Notes: a model not told the origin generated them from the letters alone. Positions 37,910 to 46,490 are shown, counted from the stretch's first letter. The stretch: 64,000 nucleotides of DNA from Novosphingobium sp. KCTC 2891 (GCF_025938155.1 NZ_JAPCZG010000004.1:337943-401942); one strand, 5' to 3'. Numbers and translations are program-made.

Positions 37910-39451
37910 GTGCGATACGCTTACGGAGTAACTACGGCGCTGCTCCTTGCCGGCAGCGCAGCAACGCTCGTGACGGGCTTCCCTGCCGGAGCCCAGGTGG
38001 CGCAGAACGACAGCGCGCAGATTCAGGCGATGGTCCCGCGCGGCGGCGCTCCCGCCAGCTTCGCGGACCTGACCCAGCAACTGCAGCCGGCGGTGGTCAA
38101 CATCTCGACCCGCCAGCGCGTGAAGGTTGCGCCCAACAACCCCTTCGCCGGCACGCCTTTCGGCGACCTGTTCGGCGGCGGCCAGGGCCAGGGCGGCCAG
38201 ACGCGCGAGGCGCAGTCGCTCGGCTCGGGCTTCGTCATCTCGGCGGACGGCTATGTCGTCACCAACAACCACGTCATCACCGCCGACGGGCAGGGGCAGG
38301 TCGAATCGATCACCGTGACGATGACCGACGGCACCGATTATCCGGCGAAGCTGGTCGGCCGCGATGCGGCGTCGGACCTCGCCGTGCTCAAGATCACCGG
38401 CACCAAGCCGTTCCCGTTCGTGAAGTTCGGCGATTCGCGCCATGCCCGCGTGGGCGACTGGGTGATCGCCATCGGCAACCCGTTCGGCCTTGGCGGCACG
38501 GTGACCAGCGGCATCATCTCGGCGGTCTATCGCAACACCGGGTCCGGCTCGGCCTATGACCGCTATCTCCAGACCGACGCTTCGATCAACCGCGGCAACT
38601 CGGGCGGTCCGATGTTCGACATGTCGGGCAATGTGATCGGCATCAACAACGCGATCTTCTCGCCCACGGGCGGCAGCGTAGGCATCGGTTTCGCGATTCC
38701 CGCGGAAATCGCGGCGCCTATCGTGGAGAAGCTCAAGAACGGCCAGGCGATCGAGCGCGGCTACCTGGGCGTGCGCATCCAGCAGCTGTCGGACGATCTG
38801 GCTGCCTCGCTGGGCCTCGCCAAGAACCGCGGCGAGTTCATCCAATCGGTCGAACCCGGCCAGGGCGCGGCCAAGGCCGGGCTCCAGGCGGGCGACGTGG
38901 TCGTCAAGGTCGATGGCAAGGACGTTACCCCCGAACAGACGCTGTCGTTCATCGTGGCCAACACCGCGCCGGGCAAGCGCATCCCGATCGAACTGATGCG
39001 CAACGGCCAGCGACTGACCGTGCAGGCCGTGGTCGGCAAGCGCCCGAGCGAGGAGGAACTGGCCCAGAACACCTTCGACCCCGACGCGCAGGACGACGAC
39101 AACAGCGGGTTTGCCAAGCCGGGCGCCGAAAAGCAGACCTCCGGCCCGGCGATCCAGCAGGCGCTGGGCATCGCCGCGATCCCGCTGACCACGCAGATCG
39201 CCCGCCAGCTGGGCGCCAGCGAGGACACGCGCGGCGTGGTCATCACCGCGGTCGATACCTCGGGCGATGCGGCGACCAAGGGCCTCCAGCGCGGCGACAT
39301 CGTGCTGTCGGCCAACTACAAGCCGGTCACCACGCTGGCCGAACTGGAAGCCGTGGTGCGTCAGGCCAAGGCCGAGAACCGCGAAGCCGTGCTGCTGCGC
39401 ATCCAGCGCCGCGGCCAGCCCGCGATCTACGTGCCGGTGCGCCTGCGCTGA
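37910..39451 (+). CDS. Periplasmic serine protease of the DegP/Do (HtrA) family
   Basis: An envelope protease/chaperone of 513 residues. The signal peptide is at the N-terminus (RYAYGVTTALLLAGSAATLV). The trypsin-like domain shows the catalytic His in VVTNNHVITADG, the Asp in DAASDLAVLKI, and the Ser in NRGNSGGPMFDM. Two PDZ domains follow, the first from ERGYLGVRIQQLSDDLAAS and the second from GVVITAVDTSGDAATKGLQ. The GTG start at 37910 has AGAGGA 9 bases upstream. A glycine/glutamine-rich loop (DLFGGGQGQGGQT) like the Do LA loop is present. The hflKC operon immediately upstream suggests a shared role in envelope quality control. Confidence 0.92.
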   Translation: MRYAYGVTTALLLAGSAATLVTGFPAGAQVAQNDSAQIQAMVPRGGAPASFADLTQQLQPAVVNISTRQRVKVAPNNPFAGTPFGDLFGGGQGQGGQTREAQSLGSGFVISADGYVVTNNHVITADGQGQVESITVTMTDGTDYPAKLVGRDAASDLAVLKITGTKPFPFVKFGDSRHARVGDWVIAIGNPFGLGGTVTSGIISAVYRNTGSGSAYDRYLQTDASINRGNSGGPMFDMSGNVIGINNAIFSPTGGSVGIGFAIPAEIAAPIVEKLKNGQAIERGYLGVRIQQLSDDLAASLGLAKNRGEFIQSVEPGQGAAKAGLQAGDVVVKVDGKDVTPEQTLSFIVANTAPGKRIPIELMRNGQRLTVQAVVGKRPSEEELAQNTFDPDAQDDDNSGFAKPGAEKQTSGPAIQQALGIAAIPLTTQIARQLGASEDTRGVVITAVDTSGDAATKGLQRGDIVLSANYKPVTTLAELEAVVRQAKAENREAVLLRIQRRGQPAIYVPVRLR

Positions 39452-39476
39452 TCCGCGGCTCAGACACCAGGCCATG

Positions 39477-39513
39477 AAAAAGGCCGCTCCGGACGATCCG
39501 GGGCGGCCTTTTT
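39477..39513. terminator. Bidirectional intrinsic terminator after the DegP gene
   Basis: A stem of about 17 pairs (39477-39493 with 39497-39513, one T-G pair and loop CGA) with A-run on one side and T-run on the other. It begins 26 bases after the DegP stop and lies before the stop of the convergent small gene. Confidence 0.85.
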
Positions 39514-39532
39514 CTTTGGCGAGATCAAGCCG

Positions 39533-39772
39533 TCAGTAGGTCGACGGCGGATCGCTGGCGGGGAAGCTGCTGTCGGCGGCATCGTCCACCTTGTCCCACT
39601 TCACCGGGTCGGACCGCATCCCCTCGGTGCCGGCAGAGCGGACCTTGGAGAAATTGGCGCCCGGCTGCTCGCCATGCGCGAAGGCGGCCGGCGTGGTGGC
39701 GCCGTTGTCCTTGAACTTGTTCCAGATGAAGTATCCTGCCGCACCCACGGCGGCCAATCGAAGCAGACCCAT
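39533..39772 (-). CDS. Hypothetical 79-residue protein
   Basis: A short protein starting MGLLRLAAVGAAGYFIWNKF, so one N-terminal membrane helix is likely (perhaps a single-pass or YtxH-like anchor), followed by a disordered hydrophilic tail with GANFSKVRSAGTEGMRSDP and SSFPASDPPSTY. I do not recognise a family. Upstream on the same strand, CGAAC-N16-CGTT (39841-39817) resembles a sigma-EcfG promoter with one mismatch. The location, next to the DegP gene, and this motif hint at a stress-related role, which is inference. Confidence 0.55.
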   Translation of the reverse strand: MGLLRLAAVGAAGYFIWNKFKDNGATTPAAFAHGEQPGANFSKVRSAGTEGMRSDPVKWDKVDDAADSSFPASDPPSTY

Positions 39773-39873
39773 GTTCGTCTCCTGTATCCGGTCGGGCTTG
39801 CACCCGTCGGAAAGGCAACGAACGGAACCGCGATTGGTTCGCGCGCGAGGTCGGAAAAAGGCGGCGCCCGGCC

Positions 39874-42075
39874 TTAAGGCGTGGATGGACCGCTGCCCCG
39901 CGTCACGCCCACCTGCGGCAAGGGACGCGGCGATCCGCCCGGCGGATAGCGCGTCGCCCCGGACGACATCGGCCGCTGGCGCCCCGCCGGATCAGGCTGC
40001 TGCTGCCCGGTCGCGCGGTCGAGGAAATCGTCGTTCGCGGCGGGCGCCGCACCATAGCCGCCGGAGCTGCCATCATCGACGGGCACGCCCTGGTCAGGAG
40101 CGCCCTGACCGTCCTGCTGCTGGCGCCGGCCGCCCTGATCCACCACGTTGCCATTGGGATCGACGTAGAAATAGTCGTCGGGGTTGTTCTGCAAGACCTC
40201 GTCGTCCGGCTCAAGCTGCCACTGGGGCAGCTTGAGTTCGGTTTCGAACTTTTCGACCGGACGCTTCGCCGTTGCCACCTTCATGTAGGCGGCAAAGGCG
40301 CGCGCGGGCGCGGTGCCGCCCTGCAGGCCGGGAACAGGCTTGGCGTCGTCGCGGCCCATCCACACGCCGGTGGTGATCCCGCTGGAGAAGCCGAGGAACC
40401 AGCCGTCCTTGTTAGAGCTGGTGGTGCCGGTCTTGCCCGCGACCGGGCGGCCGATCTGCGCGGCGCGGCCGGTGCCGGTGCTGACCGCGGTCTGGAGAAG
40501 GTCGGTGATCGCCGCCGCGACATAGGTCGGCACCAGCTGCTGCTGGGTATCGGGCCGGTGGCTGTAGAGCACCTCGCCGTCGGTGGTCGTCACCTTGCGG
40601 ATGCCATAGGGCACAACGGAAGTGCCCTTGGCCTGCACTTCGGCAAAGGCGCGCACCATGTCGATCACGCGCACATCGCTGGTGCCCAGCACCATCGAGG
40701 GCTGCGTGTTGATCGGTGTGGAGATGCCGAAGCGCCGTGCCATGTTGGCGACCGCGCCGAAGCCCACCTCGTTGCCGAGCTGCGCGGCGACGGTGTTCTT
40801 GGAATAGGCGAAGGCGGTGCGCACGTCGATCGGGCCGGCATAGGTGCCGCCGGAATTGCGCGGGCTCCAGCCCTGGATGGTGACGGGCTCATCGACCACG
40901 CGGTCGTCGGGCGTGTAGCCCGCTTCCAGCGCGGCGAGATAGACGAACAGCTTCCAAGCCGACCCCGGCTGGCGCACCGCGTTGACCGCGCGGTTGTAGT
41001 TGCTGGTGACGTAATCGGTGCCGCCGACCATCGCCAGCACCCCGCCGTCGCGGTCCACGCTGACCAGCGCGCCCTGCACGCCGCTCGGCACATTGCCCTG
41101 GAGCGAGGACGTCGCCGCGCGCTGCGCCACGGGATCGAGCGTGGTCCACACCTCGATCGGCTGCTCGATATCGGGCAGCAGCAGGTCGAGCTGCGGCAGC
41201 ACCCAGTCGGTGAAGTAGCGGGCCGAGTTCTGGCCCTGCTCCGGCGCCAGCTTCACGGCCTTGAGATTGGCCGCGGCGGCTTCAGCGGGCGTGATCGCGC
41301 CGGCGGCCTGCATCGTCTGGATCACCACGGCAGCGCGGTCGACAGCGGCCTGCGCATCGGCGGTGGGCGAATAGTGCGAGGGTGCCTTGACCAGCCCGGC
41401 AATGATCGCGGCCTCTTCCAGGCTCAGCTGATCGCCGGGGTGCCCGAAGAACTTGCGCGCGGCCGAATCGACGCCGTAGGCGCCGCCGCCAAAGTAGACC
41501 TTGTTGAGATAAAGCTCGAGAATCTGGTTCTTGGTGAACTTGCTCTCGATCGCCATGGCCAGCACGGCCTCGCGGATCTTGCGGTCGAAGGTGCGGCTGT
41601 TGTTGAGGAAGATGTTGCGCGCCAGCTGCTGCGTGATGGTCGATCCGCCCTGCCGCCAGCGCCCGGTCTCAAACCGCACCATGACCGAGCGCACGATACC
41701 GATCGGATCGACGCCCCAGTGATCGCGGAAGCGCCGGTCCTCGACCGAGATCATCGCGTCCTTCATCACCTGCGGGATGCGCGAATAGGGCACCCACTTG
41801 CCATAGCTTGGCCCCAGCGTGACGATTTCCGACCCGTCGTTGGCGCGCACCACGATCATCTGGCCGGCCTGGCTCGATTTGAGCCGCTCGTAGCCGGGCA
41901 GCGAGCGCGCGGTGATAAGCACCGCGACCGCCACGCCCAGCGCACCGAGCAGGGCAAAGCCCCCGCCCCACACGATCAGGCGGCGCATCATGCGGCCAAG
42001 GAACGAACCCTCGCGCTCGGACCGCGACGATCGGCGATCCGGTTCAGGGCGGCGGGGCGTGTCCCGTCTGGCCAT
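39874..42075 (-). CDS. Penicillin-binding protein 1A-type transglycosylase/transpeptidase
   Basis: A bifunctional class A PBP that polymerises and cross-links peptidoglycan. The 733-residue protein has an N-terminal cytoplasmic basic tail, one membrane helix (GGGFALLGALGVAVAVLITA), and a GT51 domain with EDRRFRDHWGVDPIGIVRS, GGSTITQQLARNIFL and KVYFGGGAYGVDSAARKFFG. Its transpeptidase domain has the active-site SxxK in RQPGSAWKLF, SxN in AYSKNTVAAQ, and KTGTTSSNKDGWFLGFSSG. The C-terminus is a disordered Gln/Gly/Pro-rich tail. The start at 42075 (MARRDTPRRPEPDRRSS) is the longest frame. Confidence 0.93.
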   Translation of the reverse strand: MARRDTPRRPEPDRRSSRSEREGSFLGRMMRRLIVWGGGFALLGALGVAVAVLITARSLPGYERLKSSQAGQMIVVRANDGSEIVTLGPSYGKWVPYSRIPQVMKDAMISVEDRRFRDHWGVDPIGIVRSVMVRFETGRWRQGGSTITQQLARNIFLNNSRTFDRKIREAVLAMAIESKFTKNQILELYLNKVYFGGGAYGVDSAARKFFGHPGDQLSLEEAAIIAGLVKAPSHYSPTADAQAAVDRAAVVIQTMQAAGAITPAEAAAANLKAVKLAPEQGQNSARYFTDWVLPQLDLLLPDIEQPIEVWTTLDPVAQRAATSSLQGNVPSGVQGALVSVDRDGGVLAMVGGTDYVTSNYNRAVNAVRQPGSAWKLFVYLAALEAGYTPDDRVVDEPVTIQGWSPRNSGGTYAGPIDVRTAFAYSKNTVAAQLGNEVGFGAVANMARRFGISTPINTQPSMVLGTSDVRVIDMVRAFAEVQAKGTSVVPYGIRKVTTTDGEVLYSHRPDTQQQLVPTYVAAAITDLLQTAVSTGTGRAAQIGRPVAGKTGTTSSNKDGWFLGFSSGITTGVWMGRDDAKPVPGLQGGTAPARAFAAYMKVATAKRPVEKFETELKLPQWQLEPDDEVLQNNPDDYFYVDPNGNVVDQGGRRQQQDGQGAPDQGVPVDDGSSGGYGAAPAANDDFLDRATGQQQPDPAGRQRPMSSGATRYPPGGSPRPLPQVGVTRGSGPSTP

Positions 42076-42216
42076 CGGTTTCCTGTTGTTCCCTCAGTCT
42101 TGTCGGCACGACCCGCGCCGGCCCAGCAAGGACCGGCTGCGCGCGCCATGCATAGGCGATTTGTAACACAGGGTTAATCGGAACTTTTGCCGCGGCGGGG
42201 GCCGCGCCGCGCGCCG

Positions 42217-42615
42217 TCAGTCTTTCGGCTCGAAATCGAGCGCCGCGCTGTTCATGCAATACCGCAATCCGGTGGGCGCGGGACCATCGGGAAAGACATG
42301 GCCCAGGTGTCCGTCGCAGCGCGCGCAGCGCACTTCGGTGCGGATCATGCCGTGCGAGGTGTCGGTATGCTCGTCGACCATTTCAGGCTCGACCGGGGCG
42401 GTAAAGCTGGGCCAGCCGCAGCCGCTGTCGAACTTGGCATCGGAGGTGAACAGCGGCGCGCCGCAACCCGCGCAGAAATATTCGCCCGGCGCCTTGTTGC
42501 CGTCGTACTTCCCGGTGAAGGCCCGCTCGGTCCCGGCCTGGCGAAGAACGTGATATTGCTCGGGCGTCAGGCGCTCGCGCCATTCGGCGTCGGTCAGGTT
42601 GAGCTTGTCGGCCAT
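42217..42615 (-). CDS. msrB: Peptide-methionine (R)-S-oxide reductase
   Basis: It repairs methionine R-sulfoxide in proteins. The 132-residue protein has the family start [20 protein letters not shown], two zinc CxxC pairs ([10 protein letters not shown] and [17 protein letters not shown]), the core [14 protein letters not shown], and the active-site segment [14 protein letters not shown], with Cys in place of selenocysteine. An AAGGAGATCC site lies before the ATG. It stands alone, 60 bases from an unrelated exported-protein gene. Confidence 0.95.
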   Translation of the reverse strand: MADKLNLTDAEWRERLTPEQYHVLRQAGTERAFTGKYDGNKAPGEYFCAGCGAPLFTSDAKFDSGCGWPSFTAPVEPEMVDEHTDTSHGMIRTEVRCARCDGHLGHVFPDGPAPTGLRYCMNSAALDFEPKD

Positions 42616-42675
42616 TTGGGGGGATCTCCTTCGGCGCGGGATATGGGGCGCAGGCCGGCGCGGCTCAAGGGCGTG

Positions 42676-43368
42676 TCAGTAGTGCGACTTGGTATCCGGC
42701 TTCGCGAGGTCGTAGCAGTGGCCGATCTCGTATTTTTCCACTCCGCCCTCTCCGTCGAACGCTTCCTTGAGCATGGCGTCATGCGCCAGCGCGATGGTGG
42801 CATCGGCTTCGTCCCCGCTCTTGCCCGCGGCGACCAGCGCCTCGTGCTCACGCGCGGAAAGCACGGATGCCAGCGTCTTGAGATCCTGCGCCGCGGGAGT
42901 CAGCCCCTCGCGCGCATGAAGTTCGTCGAAGGCGATCGAGAGGATCGCCGTGCAGCGTAGCAGGTCGGGGGTCTTGAGCGGCGGGACAGCGCGGTCCAGC
43001 CGGGCGAGGCACGGCTTGATGGCCGCCGCGAGCGCCGCATCGGGATCGCTGCCGGCCGTGTGCTGAAGCTCCGCCACGTCTGCGGTGAGCAGATCGCGGA
43101 CCTGTTCGCGCGAAAGGCCAGCCTCTGCGCCCACGCGGGCGCCGACATCGGCGAAGTAGCGCTTGCCCCGCACCGCCAGCGGCGGGAACGCGAGCGCGCT
43201 TTCGCTGCCGCGCTGCTGCTCCGACGCGCCAATCGCCAGCGTGGCGGCGCAGCGCAAGTCGGCGCGGTGCTCTGTCGTAAGGCGCGACAGGTCCGGGGTG
43301 GCCGACGGCGCCGGAGGCGATGTCGCGATCAGGGCAAAGGCGGCGGCGATCAGGGCTGGCGTGCGCAT
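42676..43368 (-). CDS. Exported protein with two related halves, unknown function
   Basis: A 230-residue protein with an N-terminal signal peptide (MRTPALIAAAFALIATSPP). The mature part seems to be duplicated: the first half has HRADLRCAATLAIGASEQQ and the second has TPDLLRCTAILSIAFDELHA, with similar spacing afterwards and a second cysteine in each half (AIKPCLARLD and EIGHCYDLAK). The cysteines could form one disulfide per half. No family is recognised. It ends 60 bases upstream of msrB's start, in the same direction. Confidence 0.6.
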   Translation of the reverse strand: MRTPALIAAAFALIATSPPAPSATPDLSRLTTEHRADLRCAATLAIGASEQQRGSESALAFPPLAVRGKRYFADVGARVGAEAGLSREQVRDLLTADVAELQHTAGSDPDAALAAAIKPCLARLDRAVPPLKTPDLLRCTAILSIAFDELHAREGLTPAAQDLKTLASVLSAREHEALVAAGKSGDEADATIALAHDAMLKEAFDGEGGVEKYEIGHCYDLAKPDTKSHY

Positions 43369-43407
43369 CGCCCGGCTATAGGCCGCCGCCGTGGACCGGT
43401 CATGAAC

Positions 43408-43446
43408 AAAAAGCGGCCGCGAAGGGGCCAGGACCCCATCGCGGCC
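43408..43446 (-). terminator. Intrinsic terminator of the CC_3452-like gene
   Basis: On the minus strand, a GC-rich stem (43415-43422 with 43439-43446, extended by GGGG/CCCC after one mismatch) is followed by TTTTTG. It sits about 57 bases after the stop codon at 43503. Confidence 0.75.
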
Positions 43447-43502
43447 TTGAGAGACCAGCGTAGCCAGCGGGTGTGGATAGGCTCACGCTGGAGAGATACG
43501 GA

Positions 43503-43844
43503 TCAGTGCGTGCCGTTGCACTTCGCGAGGTCTTCCGCCGTCATCTCGCCCTCGGGCGTTGCGAAACGGGTAACCGCGCCAACCTTCTTCGCCACGCGGG
43601 CGCAGACGATCGCGGGACGCGAGGTGTTGCGCGGCGCGGTGCATTCGGCGCCGGTGCAAGACCACGGCGTCTCGCCATCGACGAAGCGCTTGGGCGAAGC
43701 GAGCGGCGCGGCCAGCGTGACCGAATAATAGCCGGTGGCGGCATGCGAAGGCGTGGCGGTCGCGCCGAAGGTGGCGACAGTGCCGGCGAGCGCCAGCAGG
43801 GCCGGGACGAGCTGGCGCAGGGCGCCATTGTGACGTGCAATCAT
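43503..43844 (-). CDS. Small exported protein, CC_3452-like family
   Basis: A 113-residue protein with a signal peptide (RQLVPALLALAGTVATFGAT, likely cut after SHAA). The mature part has YYSVTLAAPLASPKRFVDGE, then the cysteine pattern WSCTGAECTAPRNTSRP, IVCARVAKKVGAVTRF and AEDLAKCNGT. This is like a family named after a Caulobacter protein (CC_3452) found across alphaproteobacteria. The four cysteines suggest two disulfides. The function is unknown. AAGGGGAAG before the ATG at 43844 decides the start. It is divergent from the HxlR gene. Confidence 0.7.
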   Translation of the reverse strand: MIARHNGALRQLVPALLALAGTVATFGATATPSHAATGYYSVTLAAPLASPKRFVDGETPWSCTGAECTAPRNTSRPAIVCARVAKKVGAVTRFATPEGEMTAEDLAKCNGTH

Positions 43845-43953
43845 GGTTCTTCCCCTTTCGATGCCGGAAATTCGCGATGGAACCCGTGGGCGGGGCCAAA
43901 TCTTGGAGAGGATGCGATTTCCGTTGCGAATCACTACTTACCGTAATAGGTTT

Positions 43954-43966
43954 TAGGTTGCAACTA
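43954..43966. promoter_or_regulatory. Palindrome TAGGTTGCAACTA in the divergent promoter region of the HxlR gene
   Basis: TAGGTTGCAACTA contains the perfect core GTTGCAAC and outer TAG/CTA, with one extra base. It is in an AT-rich region 43 bases upstream of the HxlR gene and 110 bases from the CC_3452-like gene. HxlR-family regulators often bind short palindromes near their own gene, so autoregulation is a natural guess. Confidence 0.4.
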
Positions 43967-44008
43967 GAAACTTACATTCTCGTGCAGCATGGAGTAAGGC
44001 ACTTGGCC

Positions 44009-44503
44009 ATGGACAAGCTCAGAGAACCTCTTGCCGACATTGCCCAGTGCGGCCTTCCCGTGGCGCTCGAGGCCATGGGAGAGCGCTGGTCTTTCATGAT
44101 CCTGCGCGCGGCGTTCAACGGAGTCCGTCATTTCGAGGATTTCCTCGACGTGCTCGGGATCGCCCGGAACATCCTCTCGAACCGATTGTCAAGGCTGGTC
44201 GAAGCCGGCGTGCTCAAGCGCGAGCATTGCGCCGACGATCGCCGGCGAATCGAATATCGCCTGACCGACAAGGGGCTGGACCTGCTGCCGGCCATGCTGG
44301 CGCTGCGCCAGTGGGGCGAAAAGTGGGGCGGTGGCCCCTCCGACCCGGTGCTGTGCGACGTGCGCGACGGCCTGCCGATCAAGACGATCTCGATCCGCGC
44401 GCAGGACGACCGGGTGGTGTTCGGCCAGGATCTGATCTGGCGCAACCAGGCCGATATCGACGCGGCCGAGACCCGCGCGAAGCTCCGCTCCGTTCCTTCC
44501 TGA
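44009..44503 (+). CDS. HxlR family winged-helix transcriptional regulator
   Basis: A 164-residue DNA-binding protein. The HxlR core is clear: CGLPVALEAMGERWSFMILR, FNGVRHFEDFLDVLGIARNI, LSNRLSRLVEAGVLKREHC and YRLTDKGLDLLPAMLALRQW, the typical winged-helix pattern. A C-terminal extension of about 60 residues (DVRDGLPIKTISIRAQDDRV) is longer than in minimal members. Its Cys residues (AQCGL, EHCAD, VLCDV) could sense redox or electrophiles, as some HxlR proteins do; this is speculative. It is divergent from the CC_3452-like gene, which it may regulate. Confidence 0.85.
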   Translation: MDKLREPLADIAQCGLPVALEAMGERWSFMILRAAFNGVRHFEDFLDVLGIARNILSNRLSRLVEAGVLKREHCADDRRRIEYRLTDKGLDLLPAMLALRQWGEKWGGGPSDPVLCDVRDGLPIKTISIRAQDDRVVFGQDLIWRNQADIDAAETRAKLRSVPS

Positions 44504-44534
44504 TCCTGCCGCGACATTAACCGCGACGACAAAT

Positions 44535-44566
44535 GGGCAGGGCCGCCTGGACTGGCGACCCTGCCC
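44535..44566 (+). terminator. Hairpin after the HxlR gene
   Basis: GGGCAGGG (44535-44542) pairs with CCCTGCCC (44559-44566), with a smaller GCC/GGC pairing inside the loop. It begins 31 bases after the stop; only a short T-containing tail follows. Confidence 0.5.
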
Positions 44567-44638
44567 TGTCGTGCGGACAGGCCCGGATCCATTGGGACTG
44601 GCGGGATATGGTCCGGACCGCCCGACGAACCTGATCGT

Positions 44639-45004
44639 TCAGCGCGCCATCACCGGCTGCTGGCGCACCATCGCATAACTGGCGCGGGCCGATTCGAGCG
44701 CATCGCGGAAGCAGCGCTGCTCGGCGGCGCGCATCGCCAGCGGGTGCGGACCGGTGGCAACGTCGCAGACCGCGCCCGCAGCCCGGCGAAGGCGCGCGTC
44801 GAACGCGGCCTGGCCCTTCGCGGTGCCGAGATCGAGATCGTTGTAGCTGACCGTCATGCTGCGGGTTTCGAACACGGTGCCCGGTTCGGCGACCGGCGCG
44901 GCCGAAGCGGCCAGCGCGGGCTGGGCCAGCAGGGCCGAAGCGGCCAGCGCGGCGGCGGTCAGGGCACGGGGGGCGAGCGGGCGGAAAGCGGCGGAAAGGG
45001 TCAT
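44639..45004 (-). CDS. UrcA family exported protein
   Basis: A 121-residue protein with an N-terminal signal peptide (LTAAALAASALLAQPALAAS, cleavage likely after ALA). The mature part shows the UrcA pattern: MTVSYNDLDLGTAKGQAAFD, RLRRAAGAVCDVA and QRCFRDALESARASYAMVRQ, with two cysteines that probably form a disulfide. UrcA-type proteins are common in sphingomonads and have no known function. I chose the ATG at 45004, with GGAG 9 bases upstream; the open frame continues to 45235 without a better start. Confidence 0.8.
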   Translation of the reverse strand: MTLSAAFRPLAPRALTAAALAASALLAQPALAASAAPVAEPGTVFETRSMTVSYNDLDLGTAKGQAAFDARLRRAAGAVCDVATGPHPLAMRAAEQRCFRDALESARASYAMVRQQPVMAR

Positions 45005-45279
45005 GGCGGGCTCCTCTGGCAAGGTCGTTCGGATCGGGGGTCGGGACGGGACTTCAAGGTTGGTCTGCGGCGGCGGAGCGGGGTTCGGGGGGTTGCGACC
45101 GCCGCCGCATGACCATTTTCCTACGCGCCGATTTTCCGCAGCGCGCGGCGTGCTCGACCGGCCCGCCAGCCGTGCCGACCAAGGACGCGATGCACCGACG
45201 AACCGCTGCCCCTGATCGGCGAACGGCAGGAGCACGACGCGGATGACAGGAATCGCGGCGCGCCCTATCGTCGGAAGGC

Positions 45280-45546
45280 ATGGCGATTCTCGTCACCTTC
45301 CTGCTGGGCATCACCAATTTCGGGCTGCACCGCGCGGTCATGGAAAGCGGCCATCCGCTGCTGGGCCAGATGCCGTGGTTCTACCACGCGATGAGCCGGC
45401 GCCTGTCGTTCGCCGTCGAGTTCCTGATGCTGCTGGGCGGGTTGCTGCTGGCCGCAGAGGGCATCGTCTGGGGTGCGATCGGCTATGCCATCTACACCGC
45501 ACTCAACGGCGTTTCCGCCTGGCTGATCCTCACGCGGCGGGTCTGA
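45280..45546 (+). CDS. Small two- or three-helix membrane protein
   Basis: An 88-residue hydrophobic protein: MAILVTFLLGITNFGLHRAV, then FAVEFLMLLGGLLLAAEGIV and AIGYAIYTALNGVSAWLILT. No family is recognised. GGAAGG lies close to the ATG. It precedes the lipid-kinase-like gene by 37 bases on the same strand and may be cotranscribed with it. Confidence 0.55.
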   Translation: MAILVTFLLGITNFGLHRAVMESGHPLLGQMPWFYHAMSRRLSFAVEFLMLLGGLLLAAEGIVWGAIGYAIYTALNGVSAWLILTRRV

Positions 45547-45583
45547 CCGGGAACCGGACCGCGGCCCCGCGGTTCTCGCGGCC

Positions 45584-46459
45584 ATGAGCCATGCACCCCA
45601 GCCGTCCGCCGCCCCCCTCCTCTGGCTGGTCGTCAATGCGGCCAGCGGCAGCAATGACGACGCCTCTGTCGCACAGTTGATCGATGCCTTCGCCGCCGCC
45701 GGGCGCCCGGCAGAGCGCACCATCCGCTTTCCGGAGGACGACCTGCCCACCCGCGCCGCGCTCGATGAGGCGGGCGTCGGCACGCTCGCCGTTTTCACGG
45801 GCGATGGGACGGCCAATTCGCAGGTCCGCCACCTGATCGGCTGGGACGGCGAAGTGCTGGTCCTGCCCGGCGGCACGCAGAACCTGCTCGCCAAGGCGCT
45901 GCACGGCGAGGACTGCACCGCCGACGCGGTGGTCGCCGCCTTTGCCGAAGGGCGCCTCACCCGGCAGCAGCGCCCGGCGGTGGAAACATCGCAGGGACCG
46001 GCGCTGGTCGAAGTGCTGGCCGGACCGGGTGCGACCTGGGCAGACGTGCGCGAAGGCGTGCGCGATCTTGATATCGGCACCATCGCCTCCGCGCTGGGCG
46101 AAGCGGTGCGCACCACCGCTTCCGGTCCGACGGTGCGCGTGATCGACCCCGCCCTGGGCAAGCCCGAAGGCTACCGCGCACTGCGGATCGATGCGGGCAC
46201 GGGCACGCTCACGCTCGATGGTTATGACGCGCAAGGGATCGGCGATGTGGCGGCGCAGGGCGTGGCCATGCTGGTGAAGCGCGATTTCCGTGCCGGCCCG
46301 CACGACAAGCTGGGCACCTGTGACCGGCTTACCTGCGCCAGCGATGCGCCCATCGCGCTGATGATCGACGGCGAGCGCCACGACGGAGACCTGCGCGAGA
46401 CCTTTGCGTGCATCACGCTGCCAGTGCATTTCCTTGCCTCCGCAGCGCCCGGTGGTTGA
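45584..46459 (+). CDS. Diacylglycerol-kinase-catalytic-domain (DAGKc) family protein
   Basis: A 291-residue lipid- or sphingosine-kinase-like protein. The N-terminal WLVVNAASGSNDDASVAQLI matches the NPxSG-type start of the DAGKc fold. The nucleotide-binding GGDGTxN motif is present as FTGDGTANSQVRHLIGW, with Thr for the first Gly, followed by VLPGGTQNLLAKALHG. The substrate could be diacylglycerol, a glycerolipid or a sphingoid base; sphingomonads make sphingolipids. It sits 31 bases before a metallophosphoesterase gene in the same direction, which suggests an operon. Confidence 0.8.
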   Translation: MSHAPQPSAAPLLWLVVNAASGSNDDASVAQLIDAFAAAGRPAERTIRFPEDDLPTRAALDEAGVGTLAVFTGDGTANSQVRHLIGWDGEVLVLPGGTQNLLAKALHGEDCTADAVVAAFAEGRLTRQQRPAVETSQGPALVEVLAGPGATWADVREGVRDLDIGTIASALGEAVRTTASGPTVRVIDPALGKPEGYRALRIDAGTGTLTLDGYDAQGIGDVAAQGVAMLVKRDFRAGPHDKLGTCDRLTCASDAPIALMIDGERHDGDLRETFACITLPVHFLASAAPGG

Positions 46460-46490
46460 CCGCGGCCCGCCGCCGGGAGATGGCGCACGC

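Noticed and set aside
39821..39845. A plus-strand EcfG promoter at GGAACCGCG
   Set aside because: No CGTT follows at 16-17 bases and no plus-strand gene lies downstream.
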